From positions 2,232,001 through 2,296,000 of the forward strand of contig JAJTTP010000005.1 in assembly GCA_023313575.1 (NCBI GenBank): a stretch of 64,000 bases of DNA. Direction: 5' to 3'. Below are positions 34,643 to 46,910 of the stretch, piece after piece (positions within the stretch are counted from its first letter, which is position 1; every line of letters begins with the position of its first letter). The notes beneath the pieces were generated by a model. The model saw nothing but the letters and a program-made list of their open reading frames with translations, ran no database searches and was not told the DNA's origin. Origin of the DNA: Eutypella sp. D-1 (lineage: Eukaryota > Ascomycota > Sordariomycetes > Xylariales > Diatrypaceae). Made by a program: the position numbers and the translations under genes.

Positions 34643-37203
34643 CTAATTGCGACGGAAGGGGCCGCCGGCACCGGGAGGCATGTTGCGGCCGTCAAAGCCA
34701 AAACCTAGGGCCTCGGGGGCTTGGAATCCCATTCCAGGAGGCGGCATGAAGCCTCCTGGGGGTCCTGATGGAGGGCCGCCCGGTGGGGGCCCTGCGGGAC
34801 CACCGAAGAAACCAGGTGGAGGCGGCATGTTACGCGGTGGACCCGCCATACCGTCGGGAGGGAAAGCGCCCATGGGGAAGTTTGGAGGGAAAATCCCCGG
34901 CGGGGGTGCGCTGCGCGGGTTGTTGGCAAGGCCGGGTGGTGGTATCATGGGTCGGCCCGGAGGCGGCACCTGTGGTCCGCCTGTCTGCATCCAGTTTGGA
35001 TGCATTTGCTCCAGTCCCGGGGGACCCTGCTGACGTTGTAGGATTTGGGTAGGTTGCTGTGGACGGTTGTCCTGTTCGCGATGGTGCATTGGCGGTTCAT
35101 CGAAGAAGCTCGGCAGGCCTGCTGGGCGGCCGGCTGGGTGCTGTGGGCCGGTACGCTCGCGCTGAAAGTCAAGCTCGCGATCCGGCGTTGGAGGAATTTG
35201 AGCGGGCCTCGATGGTTGAGGCATTCTCATAGGGGGCTGGTCATTCCTTGGTAGATCCTGTGTTCCTCGAGAGCCCTGCATCAATGTCAAAAAGAATTCG
35301 GCGTTACTATTGTTGACCCGACTCGGTGGTTGCTCGGTTCGTGGCGGACCCTGGGCCGGCCCGGGATGGCGCGGGCCGAGCAACTCGTTCAACATCTGCT
35401 GCTCTGGGCGCATAGGAGGCATATGCGCATTCTGTTGGGGTCGGGGACCGTGGGCTTCCTGTCCCTGGGGAGGTATAGGCCCGCGCGCCAGCGGATCCTC
35501 ACGACGCTCCTGCCCATACGGCATATATGAGTTTGGCGACGCGACCGCACTCTTGCGGCCCATATCATTATGAGGCGGCGGTTCAGCGAAGCCTGCGGAT
35601 GGTGGAGTAGTGGCTTGCAACGATTGCTTTTGAAGCTTTTGGATCAGAGCTTGGAATGCAACCTTCTCGGCTGCGTCTTGGTTGGAAGCCGGTGCTGATG
35701 GCGATGTGGCACCCACCAATGCCAGGAGAGGGTTCGTTGCTGCCGCCGCCGCTGCTGCTGGCGCAGGAGCAGCCGCAGGAGTAGGAGCTTCTGGTTGCCG
35801 ACGCGACTCCTCTTGTTGTGTGGAGAAGAAATTTTGAAACCGGGACCCCGTCTTAGGCTTCGCTCCAGGCGTAGGAAAGGCGCTCTCCTTTGTTGCTTCA
35901 GGGGTCTTGCCTGTTGGGTCTATGACTGCCGCCTGGGCAAAGGCAGCGAAGAACTTGTCCGATTCGAGGTCAATAGCGGGTGCTGGGCTAGGCTTCGTCT
36001 TCTGAGCCTCGGGACGGTCTTCGCGTGCCGGGGGCGCGGCAGAGGGAGTAGGGGCTTGTTCAGTAGCCGCAGCATTTCTCCCGGCCTTCATCTCCTCCAT
36101 GAACTTCTTGAAATCCTCTTCGGTATGTTTCTGCGACTTTTCTTCGAGAGGTTCGTCGAGCCATTCCGGTTCGCGTTCTTGACGCTGGTCTCGATCACGA
36201 TCCCATCTACGGTCATAATTTCTTTCCCTAGGTTTCTCTGAGTGGGTTTCCCCTAACTGGTCATCCGCAGGAGCCCTGTCCCTCCAGCTCTTGGCCCGGT
36301 CAAATCGTTCGCGGGATGGCTGAGAATCGTTGTCCCTAGCCCAGGGCGGATCTGCCCTGTTTCTGTTCAAGCCATTCCTGCGTGGTCTCTCGCCATCTTC
36401 GCCGTCCTTGTCCTTAGCAAATTCGCCGAAGTTACGGCGAGGCCGGTCGCCATTCTCACGATCATCTTGGTCTCGTGGCCGACGATCTCCACCAAATCGA
36501 TCCGGTCGATCACCCATACGCCCATGGAAACGTTCGGCGCCCTCCTGACCAAAGCTCTTGCGAGGCTTCACCATACTCCAACCATCACTATCTTGGTCAG
36601 CCTCACCACGACGGCGGAAAGCACCTCTTCCCTCGCCACGGTCGCGGTCACGTTCACGATCACGAAATCGATCATTGGTGTCAGAGTCGCCGTTCCTGCT
36701 ACGAAAAGCGAAGCGATCTCGAGTTTCCCCATCTTTAGGTTGTCTGTCACCATCGAAAGATTTCTGTGCCCTCGAGTGGGTTGCGGAGGAGAAGAGAGTT
36801 CTTGGGGGGCCAAGGACTATATCTTCAGAGACTAACGATAGGTCAGCATAGCTACTTTGCCTACTTTGAGTCTAAGATAGTGAGTTGGATCCAGTACGCA
36901 CTTGGATTGTTGCGCGAGGTATTTCTGTCAATACCAGGCCGCTTGTTGGTTTGGTCCAGAAGTGGGTTATCACGCCCATTTCTGTCGGTTATAGGTTTAG
37001 TCCCCTGGCTGCGAAAGGACTCAGGGGGTGGTCTAGACGGCAAGATGTCAGTGTCAAAAGACAGGATAAAACTAGTACTAATTGAACGAATGCTTTAATA
37101 CGTACCCCATCCATTCTTCGGCAGGAGGTAAAGTGTTGGGTTTAATACACAGGGGAGATTCGCTCAGGTGGAGCAACACCTCTGCAGTGTAGCGTATTGC
37201 CAT
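34643..37203 (-). CDS. eIF4E-binding translational regulator (4E-T/4E-BP-like)
   Basis: Three exons, 37203-37106, 37032-36902 and 36831-34643, give 805 residues. The short first exon encodes MAIRYTAEVLLHLSESPLC then LPPAEEWMG. YTAEVLL (residues 5-11) matches the eIF4E-binding consensus YxxxxL-hydrophobic, and the downstream PPAEEWMG is typical of fungal members. Junctions are EEWM|GPPPESFRSQG and NNP|ISEDIVLGPPRTLF. The middle is Arg/Asp/Gly-rich (RDRERDRDRGEGRG). Next come short ordered motifs, EPEWLDEPLEE, EEDFKKFMEEMKAG and SRFQNFFSTQQEESRR, then a long Pro/Gln/Gly-rich C-terminus. I infer that it competes with eIF4G for eIF4E and represses or stores mRNAs, as 4E-T and 4E-BPs do. Assignment rests on the motif and layout. 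Equivalence to yeast Eap1/Caf20 is not claimed. Confidence 0.82.
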
Positions 37204-37627
37204 AGCATCGGATGGTACAAGGACGACTTGAATGTTATGGTAATAGCATGTGATTTAGGAGAAAAAGAAGAGAAAGAAGAAAAGAGGAGAGGCGTCACGT
37301 TACGTCAAGTTATGGCGGTAGGGCAGTGCTATAAGGTAGTGCTGTATAGTAACAGTAAGACACGATATAGGGGATGCGATATAAGGATACGATATAGGGA
37401 CTCAAATTATAGGATGTGAGGATGTGAGGATGTGGTCGATTGATAGCACAATATCGATGAGTATCAAAACAATTGGGACAGGTGTGTATGGTTTGAAGGT
37501 TGGTGAAGGTATTGTCAAGTTGGGAAAAGGTCGGTCGAAGGGTCGGAGGAGTCGAATAACAATCGGTGTGACGTGCAGGGTGCGGTGCAGTGAAGTACAG
37601 TGCAGTGCAGTGCAATGCCGAGATCAA

Positions 37628-37665
<38 letters not shown>

Positions 37666-39295
37666 GAGCCTTGGGGAATTACTTGGTTGGAGTTGACCGT
37701 TCGTTCATTCACTCGTTCGCTCGCTCGTTCGTTGGTTCCAGGTCAGCTGCTCTCTGTAACTTTGCTGTCGTCGGGACTTCAATATTCCGCAGAGGAAAAG
37801 CGAAAGTGAGGTATTCTGTCGTTATCGTTGTTGTCGTTGTCGTTGTCTTCTGGTTTATCGTCGCAGGCGTAGTCGCATAGGATAGGAGAGTAATAGTAGA
37901 TGCAGGAGCATATGTTATTAAAGGATAGGGAATAAGGAATAAGGATTGAACGTAGACAGGTGACTCTTCGACTGCACAAAAGAGAAACTAAACGGCTGAA
38001 TAGCTGAATGGTGAATCTGTTCAGATGTGCGATCACACAGCTATGGAATGAAGCATTGAATTGAGCCTCGAGAGACAAGGTAACAGTGAGAATTATGAGG
38101 GAGACGGAGAGGAAGGTTCAGATTTAAGTCGTGTGCTTGCCCGTATTTGTTTGCGTGCCGACAATGACAATACTGGATCCTGGGAAGCGGTCGGGAGATT
38201 TGAAGGGGAGGAGAGCTGGTATGTATGAGAGTGAGAGTATGACGAATGTGTATGGATCTGTTGATGTGTGTATGTATGTGTGCGCGTGTGTATATGTGTG
38301 TGTGTGTGTTGGGTGTGTTTGTTTTGTACGTGTGTGAAGGTATATGAAAAAAAGTGCAAGAGCGTTCGGAGTTGGGTCGAGTTGCGTTGCGTTGTGTTGC
38401 GTCGTCAAGGAGTTCCAAGGTCGCAGGTATGTCTGTGGAAGACAAACTCTCCAACCAAGGAATAAAAGAGATCAGGTGATATTTGAGATTCGGGATTTGA
38501 GATTAAAATTGGGATTGACGTCGTTTATTGTTGTTATGTGACAGAAGTGGCAGTTGTGGCGGTTATGATGTTTTCCGATGTTACTGGAATATAACTTGAA
38601 ATTTCCATGTACCGTTATATGCAGATTGCCGAGTTTCCTCATGCATTCAGAGAGCAATATGATTGCATCGATTGCATGAACAAAAAAAGATTATTTCTTT
38701 TGCGAATATAAGGCTTTTTCTTCCTTGTAGTTAAATACCGAGAGAATAAGGGCAGGACGGGAGACGGGCAGGCAGGCTGGCTGGTAAGTAGGCAGGTACA
38801 GTCGGTAAGCAGTTAAATATTCTTGAAGAAGTAGGTGCCCCCCAGGAGATTTTGGGCTTTAGGCGTTGTTGTTGCTGTGGTTGAAAAGGGCTGCATGTGG
38901 TGGCACCCAATGTACTCCATAGTTTACCTCATACTGTATTTAGGCCGCCTTGGCAGCCTACAAGGTCGGCTTATCTCCCTGCCTTATCTTGAAACTACGT
39001 ATGGCAGGCACTGTATAGATAAGATATCTATTCTACTGTGTTGCATTATAGTCCGGGTCTACGCCCCCGCCCGCGCACTTTGTTTCCCGTCCCTTTAGTG
39101 GCATCTGTTACGTAAGGGTGGGTCACGGTCCCATTATAACTGCTTATTAAGGCATTCTGCCTGTCCATATATCAAAGTAAGGGGTTTAGGTACCACTACT
39201 ACTACTGTTTGCTCGATTTCATAACTCCTTCAAAGTCGTGGAGAAGCTCACTAGCCAAAGACAGGCAAATCATGATAGTTAAATAAATATATAGC
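37204..39295. other. Intergenic region rich in simple repeats
   Basis: Promoter and leader of the eIF4E-binding gene and 3' flank of the fucosidase. It includes an (AG)16 run at 37631-37662, degenerate CGTT/CATT repeats near 37700-37735 and GT-rich DNA near 38268-38335. No supportable gene. Confidence 0.5.
37631..37662. repeat. (AG)16 microsatellite
   Basis: An uninterrupted 32-nt AG run, about 430 bp upstream of the eIF4E-binding protein start. Confidence 0.95.
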
Positions 39296-41773
39296 TTAGA
39301 ATGTCACGATATACGTTCCCCCGGCAGAGGTCTCCACAGGTGATGCGTCGACCCCCATCGCTACACCGTTGAGCTTAAAAGGTCTCCCGTTCTGGACCCT
39401 GACGGCCAAAGGCTTTCCATTGAGGCTCTTGATCTCGGCCCCGGTAACCCTGCCATCTTTCCAAGCCATGCCGACGACGAAGCCGCCGCGCGCGAGCCAC
39501 CCCCTGAAGCTGCCAGACGGAAACCCGGCGGCGGCCTTGGGCAGTGCGGGGCCGAGGTGGACTACGCCCGCGTGGCTTTGCAACAGCATCTCAAGCACGG
39601 CCGCCGTGATGCCGCTGTTTCCATCGATCTGGAAGTATCCGCCGTTGCGGCTGAACAAGTTCGGGAACACCCAGCTCGAGAGGTAGGTTACGACGGCATC
39701 GAGGGCGCCTTGCGCGTCCAGCAGCCGCGCGTGCAGGATCGCCGCCCACGCCACCGACCAGCTCGTGCCGCCGGCCCCGTTGTCCATGCGGTGACGGAGG
39801 AGCACGCGCGCGGCCTCCGCCACCGACGCGTTGCGCAGCGGCGACACCCACGACCCGGGCTGCACGCAAATCAGCGGCGTGAAGTGCCGATGGCCCGCCT
39901 CGTTCTCCCGGTACTCGCCGCTCCACTCCAGCATCTGCCCGTACGAGCCCGTCTGCGGCGGCCGTACGTGCGCGCGGAAGTCCTCGAGTGCCGCGATCTC
40001 TTCTTCTTCCTCCTCCACCCCGGTCCCCTCCCCGCTTGTCGTCGTCGCCCGCAGCATCTCTAGGTAGCCCGTAACGACCTCCCACATGATGGCGCGGTCG
40101 CCGAGGACGCCCTGCCCGTCGAGCCCCGTGGTGTCGCCCGCTTCCGTTTTGCCCTCGGGGATGTAGTAGCTGTTCTCGGGCGAGCAGCTGGGCGACGTGA
40201 CCCACCACCACTCGCCGGTAGTGTTGTTGTTGTTGTTGTTATCACGGATGACGAAGGAGCGGATGAAAGCCACGGCGTCGCGAAGGATCGGCATCGCGCG
40301 GTCCCGCGCAAAGTCTTTGTCAACCGTGAACCGGAATTGTTCGACGGCCTCGAGCGCAAGCCAGGCCCCGCCTAGCGGGAACGGCGAGTCGATGTGGTTC
40401 CGGTGGAACGGCGCGCAGTCCGCCGTGGCGTCCGTGTTGTGGTGGCACGTGAAGCCCGCCGCCCCGTACATGCGGCGCGCCACCTCCGCGCCCCGGCCCC
40501 GCATCCGGTCTAGCAGGTCGAACACCGGCTCGCTGATTTCCGGCAGGTTCAGCGGCTGAGCAGGCCAGTAGTTCATCTCCAGGTTCACGTTGATGGTGAA
40601 CTTGCTGTCCCACGCCGGATGGAAGTCCCGGTTCCACACCCCCTGCAGGTTTGCCGGCAGCGTCCCCGGCCGCGACGACTGGATCAGCAGGTACTTGCCC
40701 ATGTTGAACGCCAGCGCCAGTAGCTCCGGGTCCCCGGAGATGTTGTGCGCGCGCTTCCAGCCCTCGAGGCGAGCTGGCGTCTCGAGCTCACCGTTAGCTC
40801 CAGACTCCCCCAGGTCAAGCGACGTGCGGTCGTAGTACTTGCGATAGTCGGAGACGGCCTCGGCGCGGAGCTTGTTGTAGCCCCTTTTCACGGCCGCGTC
40901 GAGGCGGGCGTTCAAGACCTTATCTCGATCGGCGTCCGGGTTGTGGAAGGACGACTCGGCATTGTAGAAGAGCCACGCCTCCCTGACGCCCCGGATCATC
41001 AGCGCCGTCCCGTTGGTGCGGACCGTGCCCTGCTCCTTGTCCCCGAGACGGGGCAGCACTAGTCGTACTTGTGAGGAGAACTGGTAAAAGTCGTCCTGGC
41101 GCCCGTGGCCCGCCAGGTGCAGAGTCCGGGCATCGAGATCCACGGACTGTGCGGTGGTGTTCTGGTCACGGGTGAGCGAGACGTTGAAGGAGAGCGCGCC
41201 GGCTCGGCTGGCCTTCAGGCGGAACACGAGGACGTTGGCGGGAGAGCTGCCGAACGCCTCGCGCGTATAAGTCACGTTTCCCGAGACGTACGAGACGGCG
41301 GCAACGCCGGTCGAGATATCGAGAGTGCGATTATAACCCACCACAGTGGCGGCGGCGTCGACGGCGCCGTGGGAGAAGTCCAGTCGCATCTCGCCCGCGG
41401 GCTGGTAGGCCCTCATGTCGGTGGTCGGCGTGCCGGTGAAGTTCGCCTGCCACGTCTCGCCGGCCGCGGTGAGGTTCCCCGCGGCGATCTGCTCGCGGAT
41501 GCGCGGCAGCGAGTCCAACGCCCGCGGGTTGACCCGGTCGATCGGTCCCCCGCTCCATATCGAATCCTCGTTAAGCCGGATCAGTTCCTGGTCCGTGTAT
41601 CCGTGGACCACGGCGCCCAGTCTGCCGTTTCCGATGGGGAGCGCCGCGAAGAAATCGCGGTCTGCCGGCGCCGAGTACCAGAGCAGGTGGGACGCCTGCG
41701 AAGCTGCGTAGCACCCGGTGATGATGCGAAGGACCGCGGCAGCAGTGAACGTGTGTAACTTCATCTTGACCAT
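39296..41773 (-). CDS. Secreted GH95 alpha-L-fucosidase
   Basis: Intronless, 825 residues. Family GH95 inverting 1,2-alpha-L-fucosidases remove terminal fucose from plant xyloglucan or glycans. The start KMKLHTFTAAAVLRIITGCYAAS is a secretion signal, with likely cleavage after about residue 24. LWYSAPADRDFFAALPIGNGRLGA and NEDSIWSGGP are the usual N-terminal GH95 landmarks. TINVNLEMNYWPAQPLNLPE (about 393-412) holds the two catalytic-site Asn (395, 397). SPEN (Glu at about 533) fits the general acid, and FQIDGNSGITAAVLEML (Asp at about 717) fits the Asp that activates water with the Asn pair. Several NxT/S sites suit a glycoprotein. A short poly-Asn insert (about 512-517) is lineage-specific. 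GC3 is very high. Residue roles are mapped by motif from the bifidobacterial enzyme and are inferred here. Confidence 0.93.
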   Translation of the reverse strand: MVKMKLHTFTAAAVLRIITGCYAASQASHLLWYSAPADRDFFAALPIGNGRLGAVVHGYTDQELIRLNEDSIWSGGPIDRVNPRALDSLPRIREQIAAGNLTAAGETWQANFTGTPTTDMRAYQPAGEMRLDFSHGAVDAAATVVGYNRTLDISTGVAAVSYVSGNVTYTREAFGSSPANVLVFRLKASRAGALSFNVSLTRDQNTTAQSVDLDARTLHLAGHGRQDDFYQFSSQVRLVLPRLGDKEQGTVRTNGTALMIRGVREAWLFYNAESSFHNPDADRDKVLNARLDAAVKRGYNKLRAEAVSDYRKYYDRTSLDLGESGANGELETPARLEGWKRAHNISGDPELLALAFNMGKYLLIQSSRPGTLPANLQGVWNRDFHPAWDSKFTINVNLEMNYWPAQPLNLPEISEPVFDLLDRMRGRGAEVARRMYGAAGFTCHHNTDATADCAPFHRNHIDSPFPLGGAWLALEAVEQFRFTVDKDFARDRAMPILRDAVAFIRSFVIRDNNNNNNTTGEWWWVTSPSCSPENSYYIPEGKTEAGDTTGLDGQGVLGDRAIMWEVVTGYLEMLRATTTSGEGTGVEEEEEEIAALEDFRAHVRPPQTGSYGQMLEWSGEYRENEAGHRHFTPLICVQPGSWVSPLRNASVAEAARVLLRHRMDNGAGGTSWSVAWAAILHARLLDAQGALDAVVTYLSSWVFPNLFSRNGGYFQIDGNSGITAAVLEMLLQSHAGVVHLGPALPKAAAGFPSGSFRGWLARGGFVVGMAWKDGRVTGAEIKSLNGKPLAVRVQNGRPFKLNGVAMGVDASPVETSAGGTYIVTF

Positions 41774-44700
41774 GTCTTTTAACGTCCGGTGCTACAGGAC
41801 GTGTCTTTTCACGTAGTTCGAGAAGGGGATCCAGATCTGGGAAGTTCCATGCTTATTATAACCCCCCCCCCCGGGCTCCGCTCCAAAGCCAAGGGAGCCC
41901 GAGATCCCTGCAGGGAAGCCTACTTCGCCATGCGACGTCGCTTAAGCAGTAATAGACAGGTACGACGCAATCAGACGACATAGCACATCGCATTTGCACC
42001 CTCACGCTGTCTATTGTGACTGGGGGGATTTTCAGCTTCTGCACCAGAGCAATCCCTTATGTTCCGCCGTGGGTGGGGGAAGACATGGGTTCTCCGCACC
42101 GTCCAGCGACCGTACCGTAGGCCTCTTCTGACGATTTTTGGCGCAACAGGGGTGTGGGGCGGCGGCGATCACGGACACACGGACACTCGTTGGTGGACTT
42201 TTTGCCTCCCTCGGTCCCGGCGACACTGTGATATGAGACGGGCTAGACAAGTCGACGATATAACGGGCCCGTCTGGGAAAAGCGGACGATGCTCCGAGAC
42301 AATATTCCTGAGTAGTCGAGCAAGGCATCGGGGAACGGTAAGCGGGGCGGGCTCGCGCTGAGGAGTGATCCGACTTCCCGGCTATTGGATAGAAGAGCAA
42401 TCGTGTCGTTGATTGTCTCGGGAAACTCGTAAGGCTAGGAAGCGTCGTCAAAACCTCAAATGCTTTGGAATCGTCCGCCGCTTCTCAGTTTAGTCAGATG
42501 GCTTCCCGTCGGTACCAGGAGTCTCAGTCGTTGAAACTGAGTGTATATGCAATCGAGTTCTGACACGAATGGGTCTCTTACCCTTACGATACGTCAGTTT
42601 CCCAGTCGCATCCATTCTCTGGAAGCAGTCTATTTTTGTTCTCCCTACTCGGACTATGTGCAAGCGTTGAGTGTTCAGTCTTTATCAGCGAGCTAGGGGT
42701 GGTATACCCCTAGAAGAGACAGATATACTCAGAAGTGCTCGTTCAGTATCAGTTTAGGGAGGAGTAAGTGTGTAACCAAATCCAACGAATCATGGTAGTC
42801 ATGTTGCCATGAAGCTGCTATCTGTTGAGAAATAAAACACTTGGTTGCAACCGTGTATGCTGTACTAACGCGTCTCTTGTAGGCTATAGCGATGATCAAA
42901 ACTACATTATATGTCTTGAATAAAGCATGGTATAGGACAACAGGGTAGGGGTAGGAGAAAGAAAGGGGGTTCGGGGGCGGGAAAAGACGCAGAAAGTTGA
43001 ACCTGTGAGTAAATTATCTCGTTAGAAGTCTACGTAGTCGTGGCTGGTTCAGAACGAGCAGCATCTGCGTCAGATAACTAGAAAAGGCGAGTGCCGGTTC
43101 CTGCGTGTTAATCTTCGGGTTGAGTGTTCTTCGCGTTGTCTCTTTCTTTTTTCGAGTAATCAGTCTAACGTCGACAGGATCATTCGTAGGCTGGAGAAAA
43201 GTTTGGTGGTGCCTATTGCTTTCCAGTCTTGAGCGGGAGGCCACCTCCAGCCTTGAGTCATCGTTCTCCCCTCGTCCGAATCATATACATGTGTGCACCA
43301 TCGATTGGCCATGGCCTAACAAGGGCGGACTTCATTAAACCTCGTTCTTGTTTCCCTAATACCACAGCGGAGTAGGTAAGTACCCTAGCGGGACATAAAT
43401 AACCCCTATATCAACTTCAGGACCCGATAGATTTCCAGAAGATTATGTGTGATGCCTCACCATGATTAACACCGTATGCAATGACGTCCTCTGTTTGAAT
43501 CCAGTATCATATACATTCTCCTTGATGCCTAATATACTTCATCTAGTTTTAAGCACACACTCTCGTAGTGCATTTTTTACTTCGCAGGATATATCACGAT
43601 AGTTCTACACAATATGATGTTCAGTTCAACAGGGTGTTCTTCCTTTTCCCCTTGCTCTTCACCTCCGTCTCTAAGTACAGTTAAAGAATCGTCAACGCGG
43701 AATCTCTCACAGACTTATCAACCATGCCATGATTACCAGGAAGGTGTCTGTATATACACATGTTTCGCCCTACGGGAATGACCGGGTCAGTTGGTACACA
43801 TTAAGTGAACTGTCTACAAGTCAAATCGTAGAGGGGGGCCAAAAAACCCTAGGAAATCACCTGTCCCCAGAAGCTCTTCATATGCATTGAAGCGACAGTT
43901 CTTGTCATTCATGGTATTGGTGCCCGCACAATCATACCTGCTTCAAAACTTGCTGGTGCCCATACATGCATGGATAGGAAGCACATGATTCATCCCACGT
44001 CTCCATAACGCACGGTCAGCACTTGCTTTCTCCCAAGGTCCGGGTATTAGAACGGATGACACGAAGACGAAGGTAACGTCCTATGTTTAGTTCTCGGAAC
44101 AAGATGGGGAGGTTATTGTAGATTAGCGGTTGATAACTAGGTAGCTATCTAACATGTTTCCACGGCCTACCCCACGCTCGAATTCTCTGGGCACTCGCCT
44201 GGACGCTCAACACATATATACTAGTAATGGACCATTCCTATGTCTCGCCTCCCTCAGCTTTGATATTAAAATCCCGGCAAAAAGGGACAAGCATTCTATC
44301 TTTCGAAGCTTCTCTAAAAATAGCAAGCGAATCAAGAGCTTCGACAGCTACAGGCGTACAAGGTCAACCACGGCGGTAAGCTAGGCAAGTATGCTTCTCG
44401 TCATATCTTAAGCACTGCGCCATGTAGATATACCTAATTTCGGTACTATATACCAGGTTGCACTATAGCCTATGAGAGATCTGCCATGTTTGCCGCCTGC
44501 TGACAGCCTGGCCACCGCAATTTACCCGGCCAATGGCCAAATGAGCATCTCGGCCTTTTTCCCAGGGGTATATTAAAGTTTAAACTGGATAACTGGGCAT
44601 ATCCAATCACGCCTCCTGCAAAAGGGCCTGTTTTACTTTCAGTGTGACCTCCGCCTTACGGATATCCTGCGGGTATCGTAGGCGGAATTGAAGATGCCGA

Positions 44701-44921
44701 TTTCAAACTGGAAGTCCGATAAGTTGGATACCATCCATGCAAATATTGTCGAGGCCTCTCGGCAGTCACAGCTAAGGGAACATGGGCAGCGGCCTGTCGC
44801 CCCTCTGATCAACATATATATGAGGAGGCTCCTGACCGGGATGGGTATGCTCGTTGTCTATCATCCACCGCTCTAGTCCAGCTCCGTCCATCTCAGCCCA
44901 ACGCATTAGTCCATCGAGAAC
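41774..44921. other. Divergent intergenic region, 3.1 kb
   Basis: Between the fucosidase (-) and the DUF1996 gene (+); both promoters lie here. A poly-C run is at about 41864-41874, close to the fucosidase start. Scattered short frames show no coding bias or motifs. Confidence 0.5.
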
Positions 44922-46332
44922 ATGTATTGGTCATCTCTGCTCAGCTTCGCGGCGCTCGCCCAGGCGGCGCCCCAGTTCGGGGGTTTCCCCGGTGCGGGTC
45001 TCACCATGTTGCGGTTCGGTTGCCCGAACGTCGTCATCGACCGGCTCGACCCCCTCGTTAACCCAGGCCTGATCCCCTCGCCGCACGTGCACCAGATCGT
45101 GGGAGGCAACGCCTTCAACGCGTCTATGACGACCGGTGATGTCTCAGAGGTTGCCTCCTGCACCACCTGTCAATTCAGCGAGGACTTCAGCAACTACTGG
45201 ACTGCGAACCTCTACTTCAAGGCCCGCAACGGCACTTACAAGCGCGTCCCGCAGACCGGCCACGCGTACGTTACACCTAACTGCTTATGCACTTGTTCGT
45301 AGCAGCTACTTACTCTTCTTCCCCGCAGGCTCCAATTCAATGACCAGTTCAGCACCCAGACGCAGGGTGGTATCCTCGTGTACTATGTCTCGGCCCAGCC
45401 CGGCCAGATCACCGCTTTCCAGCCGGTCAGTGCTCCTCCTTTGGCCAACCCGCATAAGTGATGAAGGTATCCGAGGCTCTAACTATACTATATACTCTAG
45501 GGTTTCCGTATGCTCGTTGGCGACCCGAACATGCGTTCGCGGCCGGACACCAAATTGAAGAGACAGAACTGCTACCGCTGCTACACGGGACCCAACTTTG
45601 GCGGCGACTTCGGTGCCCCTTGCATGGATAACAAGTTCGTACCCTGCTATCTTTCTCATAGCTTATCTTGAGAGACTGACAAGAAACACAGTGTCGATAG
45701 CGAGGCCCTGCCTACTAAAGCATGCCCCGGCGGTATCCGGTCGAACATCCTATTTCCCACGTAAAGTTACCTCTCGGCATTCATTAATCAAGGCGTAAGG
45801 TGCTAACTGGAACATAGTTGCTGGGACGGAAAGAACTTGGACACTCCGAACCACCAAGACCACGTGGCCTACCCGACGACGGGCCCGGCCGACTTCCTGA
45901 GCCTCGGCGGCAGCTGCCCGTCGACGCACCCTATCCGGATCCCACAGCTCATGTACGAGGTCGTTTGGGACACCACAAAGTTCAACGACCCCTCCCTGTG
46001 GCCCGAGGACGGCTCCCAGCCCTTCTACCTCAGCACAGGCGACAACACCGGTCTAGGCCAACACGCCGACTACGTGTTCGGATGGAAGGGCAACTCCCTC
46101 CAGAGCGCCATGGACACCTCGGGCTGCATGGGCGCTCGGTGCGCGAGCCTGCAGACTCAGGCCATCGGTCCCGCACGACAGTGTCTCGTCGATAAGACCG
46201 TGGATGAGGACGAGGATGGATGTAAGTTTCTCACCAGCCCTAGCACATGCCTGCCAGTCAAAACATAATAGGCTAACACATTAAACAGGGCTCGACCAGC
46301 TCCCCGGTATGGAGATGCCCATGGCGATGTAG
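44922..46332 (+). CDS. Secreted DUF1996 protein
   Basis: Six exons, 44922-45265, 45329-45425, 45501-45634, 45692-45760, 45818-46221 and 46289-46332, give 363 residues. Signal peptide MYWSSLLSFAALAQA precedes PQFGGFPGAG. The DUF1996 domain shows LRFGCPNVVIDRLDPLVNPG with the invariant SPHVHQIVGGNAF, then SCTTCQFSEDFSNYWTANLY and HALQFNDQFSTQTQGG. Also present are GFRMLVGDPNMRS, PGGIRSNILFPTCWDGKNLD and NHQDHVAYP. Paired cysteines suggest disulphides. The short last exon ends in WLDQLPGMEMPMAM. The family is common in fungal secretomes. Its activity is not firmly established, though the conserved His/Asp pattern suggests a hydrolase or metal site. Introns are 57-75 nt; intron 5 begins GTAAGT and intron 4 has a TGCTAAC branch point. 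Confidence 0.92.
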
Positions 46333-46910
46333 AGATTCCTCGGATCTTGGGAATCGATGCTTTAAATCAAAGGGTGTCTATTTCGGTCAGCACATATCGG
46401 ATGAATTGCGGGATACAGATCGATGCGCTGGCGGCTCGGAAACCCCAAATTACGGGCGTTAGACATTGTAGATATCAATATTAATAGAAGACACTCGTTG
46501 ACTGCACAATCGAAATGTATGTGAGCTCGTATACTTATGCGATGAGAAAGGTCATGGGGTTCTCCCGATTTTCGTTTCCCTTAGAACGATCGTTACCCCT
46601 GTCATCGCCAAGCCTGGAACGATTTAGCTAGGAAAATTCCAAATAACAAAATACATCACAGAGCTTTGGGAATATGATCTTGTCGACAAGAATTTCGATT
46701 TTCTGTATTTATATCGACCATGTATGTAGCACTGGATTTTCTATCGTGGTAATTGCACATCTGGAAAGCCTCCTGGGGAGACATGTGGAGAGAGAACAGT
46801 TGTGGACTGACCGTCGGCCACAAGGGGTCTCTAGCTGAGCCCCTTTGATGTCTTGACGATGACGGAAGGATTACACTGCCACACCAGCCACGATGATCAC
46901 GTACTAACCA
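46333..46910. other. 3' flank of DUF1996 gene
   Basis: No coding frame is supportable. AT-rich stretches near 46600-46740 would suit a transcript end. Confidence 0.45.

Noticed and set aside
37600..37880. Frames through the AG repeat encoding EREREREREV-like peptides
   Set aside because: They are produced by the microsatellite itself.
42032..42451. 139-codon minus-strand frame between the fucosidase and DUF1996 genes
   Set aside because: Low-information composition and no splice partner or family resemblance.
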